This document shows, in pieces, positions 6,672-8,119 of a DNA stretch of 8,119 nt. The notes beneath the pieces are model-generated. The model saw only the letters and a program-made list of their open reading frames with translations, was not told the DNA's origin and searched no databases. Source of the DNA: Oceanospirillaceae bacterium (lineage in GTDB: Bacteria; Pseudomonadota; Gammaproteobacteria; Pseudomonadales; Balneatricaceae); assembly GCA_023954795.1 (NCBI GenBank), contig JAGSHA010000131.1, forward strand, positions 1 through 8,119, read 5' to 3'. Positions within the stretch are counted from its first letter, which is position 1. The number at the start of each line of letters is the position of its first letter. The position numbers and the translations under genes are program-made.

Positions 6672-7514
6672 TCAGGCGCTAGCTTTTGGCGTGACTTGTA
6701 ACAGGCGGATACGACGGTTATCAGCCGATAAAACCTTAAAGCTGAAACCATCAAAATCGACCTGTTCATCTTTTTGCGGCAGATGCCCAAAACGCTGGGT
6801 CACCAATCCACCCATGGTATCAAAGTCGTCTTCACACAAGCCGACGTCAAAGAACTCGTTGAAGTCTTCCACCGGGGTGAGGGCTTTGACGATATACCCG
6901 TTGTCAGCAAACGGTTTGATATTGCCGTCGTCCTCTTCAATATCATGCTCGTCCTCGATTTCACCGACAATCTGTTCAAGCACATCTTCGATGGTGATCA
7001 ATCCGGAGACGCCGCCGTATTCGTCAACCACCACTGCCATGTGATTGCGGGTGGTGCGAAACTCCTGTAGCAGGATATTCAGGCGTTTGGATTCGGGAAT
7101 AACCGTGAGTTCACGCAGTTTGCTATGGATATCAAACTGGTCGAGGTTGCCTTCCAGGATGAGTGGTAACAGGTCCTTCGCCAACAGGATGCCCAGTACT
7201 TCATCAGGCGTATCGCCGATCACCGGGAAGCGGGAATGGGCACTGGAAATGACAATCGGAAGAAACTCTTTAGGGGTCTGTTCAGCTTCTACTACCACCA
7301 TTTGGGAGCGAGGTATCATCACATCGCGGACCTGCTTGTCAGAAACGTTCATGGCACCTTCTATGATGCCCAATGCTTCCAGATCCAGCAGGTTTTCTTC
7401 CGCGGCGTCGCGCAGATCGGTCAACAAATCATCTCGTGTTTTGGGTTCATCGCTGAATGCCTGAGCAAGTTTGCCCAGCCAGCTACGAGATTGTCCCGTT
7501 CGGTCTTCGCTCAT
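6672..7514 (-). CDS. corC: CorC/HlyC-type CBS-domain protein (YbeX)
   Basis: This 280-residue cytoplasmic protein belongs to the CorC/YbeX family, historically tied to magnesium and cobalt efflux and, in later E. coli work, to ribosome and stress phenotypes. Seen in the sequence: an N-terminal helix with a conserved acidic segment (AAEENLLDLEALGIIEGAM, 37-55); a tandem CBS pair from VRDVMIPRS (62-70) to about 190, with DEYGG at 164-168 and GLITIEDVLEQIVGEI at 171-186; an acidic linker (186-196); and a C-terminal CorC_HlyC domain with DTMGGLV (232-238) and FGHLP (242-246). It lacks the membrane DUF21 domain of longer relatives, as E. coli YbeX does. It starts 12 nt after ybeY and ends 3 nt before lnt, in the common ybeY-corC-lnt order. 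Binding of a nucleotide by the CBS pair is likely from the family but is not visible here. Confidence 0.93.
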   Translation of the reverse strand: MSEDRTGQSRSWLGKLAQAFSDEPKTRDDLLTDLRDAAEENLLDLEALGIIEGAMNVSDKQVRDVMIPRSQMVVVEAEQTPKEFLPIVISSAHSRFPVIGDTPDEVLGILLAKDLLPLILEGNLDQFDIHSKLRELTVIPESKRLNILLQEFRTTRNHMAVVVDEYGGVSGLITIEDVLEQIVGEIEDEHDIEEDDGNIKPFADNGYIVKALTPVEDFNEFFDVGLCEDDFDTMGGLVTQRFGHLPQKDEQVDFDGFSFKVLSADNRRIRLLQVTPKASA

Positions 7515-7526
7515 AATGTGTCTCTG

Positions 7527-7982
7527 TCAGAGTTCCTTGTAAGGATCAGGGATACCTAAGCTGGCGAGAATTTCGCGCTCAAGCTGTTCCATCACCTCGG
7601 CGTCTTCGTCATTTATATGATCGTAGCCCAGTAGATGCAAGGTGCCGTGTACAACCATGTGTGCCCAATGGTCATGCAGTGGTTTTTTCTGCTGCAGGGC
7701 TTCGTCTCGGACGACCTCTGCGCAGATCACCAGGTCACCTAGTAAGTGTAACGGGATATCTTCCGGCACTTCAAAGGGAAAGGATAGAACATTAGTCGAT
7801 TTGTCCTTGCCGCGATACTGATTATTCAGGGCCTGACTTTCATCGGCTTCGACCAGACGGATACAGAGTTCGGCTTCGTCTTTTCGAGTGGTCAGTGCGG
7901 CAGAAACCCAATCGTTAAATTGTGTTTCGCTGGGCAGGTCGTTGGCTTCTACTTCCTGCTGCAATTCAACGTAATAGCTCAC
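7527..7982 (-). CDS. ybeY: Endoribonuclease YbeY (rRNA maturation and ribosome quality control)
   Basis: YbeY is a metal-dependent single-strand endoribonuclease needed for 16S rRNA 3'-end maturation and quality control of 70S ribosomes. The 151-residue product carries the metal-binding signature HGTLHLLGYDH (112-122), whose histidines 112, 116 and 122 bind zinc. It also has the conserved active-site segment YRGKDKSTNVLSFPF (56-70), including Arg57. The start codon is GTG, chosen because MSYYVELQQ aligns with the beginning of known YbeY proteins. This GTG directly follows the phoH stop (TAA-GTG, zero gap). An AGGGA ten nucleotides upstream, inside phoH, is a plausible but weak Shine-Dalgarno site. 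The position between phoH and corC is the conserved arrangement. Confidence 0.96.
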   Translation of the reverse strand: MSYYVELQQEVEANDLPSETQFNDWVSAALTTRKDEAELCIRLVEADESQALNNQYRGKDKSTNVLSFPFEVPEDIPLHLLGDLVICAEVVRDEALQQKKPLHDHWAHMVVHGTLHLLGYDHINDEDAEVMEQLEREILASLGIPDPYKEL

Positions 7983-8119
7983 TTAGCTGTTATCCCTGTG
8001 GTCTCGCGATTGACGGCGTACCTGATCCTGCGCTTGTTCGACCTTTTCGAAACGATCATAGGCCCGAACAATGTGCTGTACCAACGGGTGACGAACAACA
8101 TCTTTAGCAGAGAAGTGGG
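7983..8119 (-). CDS. phoH: PhoH-like ATPase, C-terminal end only (5' part beyond the window)
   Basis: Only the last 45 codons are visible. They end in TAA, and the gene continues off the right edge. The segment SAKDVVRHPLVQHIVRAYDRFE matches the conserved C-terminal end of PhoH/YbeZ proteins, where DVVRHPLV is characteristic. The last 20 residues are polar, with many Gln, Asp and Arg. The P-loop ATPase core lies outside the window. PhoH-like proteins are thought to work with YbeY in RNA metabolism, and the zero-gap junction with ybeY fits coupled expression. The gene is often preceded by miaB, which cannot be checked here. Confidence 0.88.
   Translation of the reverse strand, partial: HFSAKDVVRHPLVQHIVRAYDRFEKVEQAQDQVRRQSRDHRDNS

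Noticed and set aside
7922..8107. A 61-codon plus-strand frame across the phoH/ybeY junction
   Set aside because: It is antisense to two recognised genes at a conserved operon junction, and its product has no recognisable motif.
1..8119. Search for mobile elements, CRISPR arrays, tRNA or rRNA genes, toxin-antitoxin or defence systems
   Set aside because: No terminal repeats, spaced direct repeats, cloverleaf sequences, transposase or nuclease motifs were seen. Almost all of the window is accounted for by conserved core genes.

Overview
The window is a stretch of gammaproteobacterial chromosome with intermediate GC, judged by eye. It carries core housekeeping and envelope genes. The holA, lptE, leuS and ybeL-like genes stand in the linkage known from Escherichia coli, where ybeL is also divergent from leuS. 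The lnt, corC, ybeY and phoH series lies directly alongside, as I recall from Pseudomonas-like genomes rather than enterics. The protein sequences are clearly diverged from E. coli. I would place the source among marine or soil Gammaproteobacteria (Pseudomonadales, Oceanospirillales or similar), without claiming a genus.

Layout. (1) Positions 1-4098, minus strand: an apparent operon transcribed leuS, lptE, holA (leucyl-tRNA synthetase, LPS-assembly lipoprotein, DNA polymerase III delta). holA runs off the left edge, probably missing only its last 10-20 residues. (2) Positions 4099-4242: the only sizeable intergenic gap, a divergent promoter region that also contains the leuS leader. The leader can form two mutually exclusive hairpins and holds two short overlapping reading frames, one of which ends inside the leuS start codon. 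(3) Positions 4243-5188, plus strand: a YbeL-family zinc-ribbon protein followed 4 nt later by a small exported or membrane-anchored protein of unknown function. (4) Positions 5145-8119, minus strand: an apparent operon transcribed phoH, ybeY, corC, lnt. phoH is cut by the right edge, and only its last 45 residues are visible. The 3' end of lnt overlaps the 3' end of the unknown gene by 44 bp.

Function. The right-hand operon joins RNA processing and ribosome quality control (PhoH-like ATPase, YbeY endoribonuclease) to envelope functions (CorC CBS-domain protein, Lnt lipoprotein N-acyltransferase). Lnt would complete acylation of lipoproteins, including the LptE encoded 3.7 kb away. The left-hand operon joins translation, outer-membrane LPS insertion and replication clamp loading. 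Spacing within both operons is very tight (ATGA overlap, 0, 3, 12 and 22 nt), and several starts lack a good Shine-Dalgarno sequence, which suggests translational coupling.

I found no mobile element, CRISPR array, tRNA, rRNA or defence system. Nothing here convincingly amounts to a new biological system. The places most worth a second look are the leuS leader and the unknown 129-residue protein with its convergent overlap.
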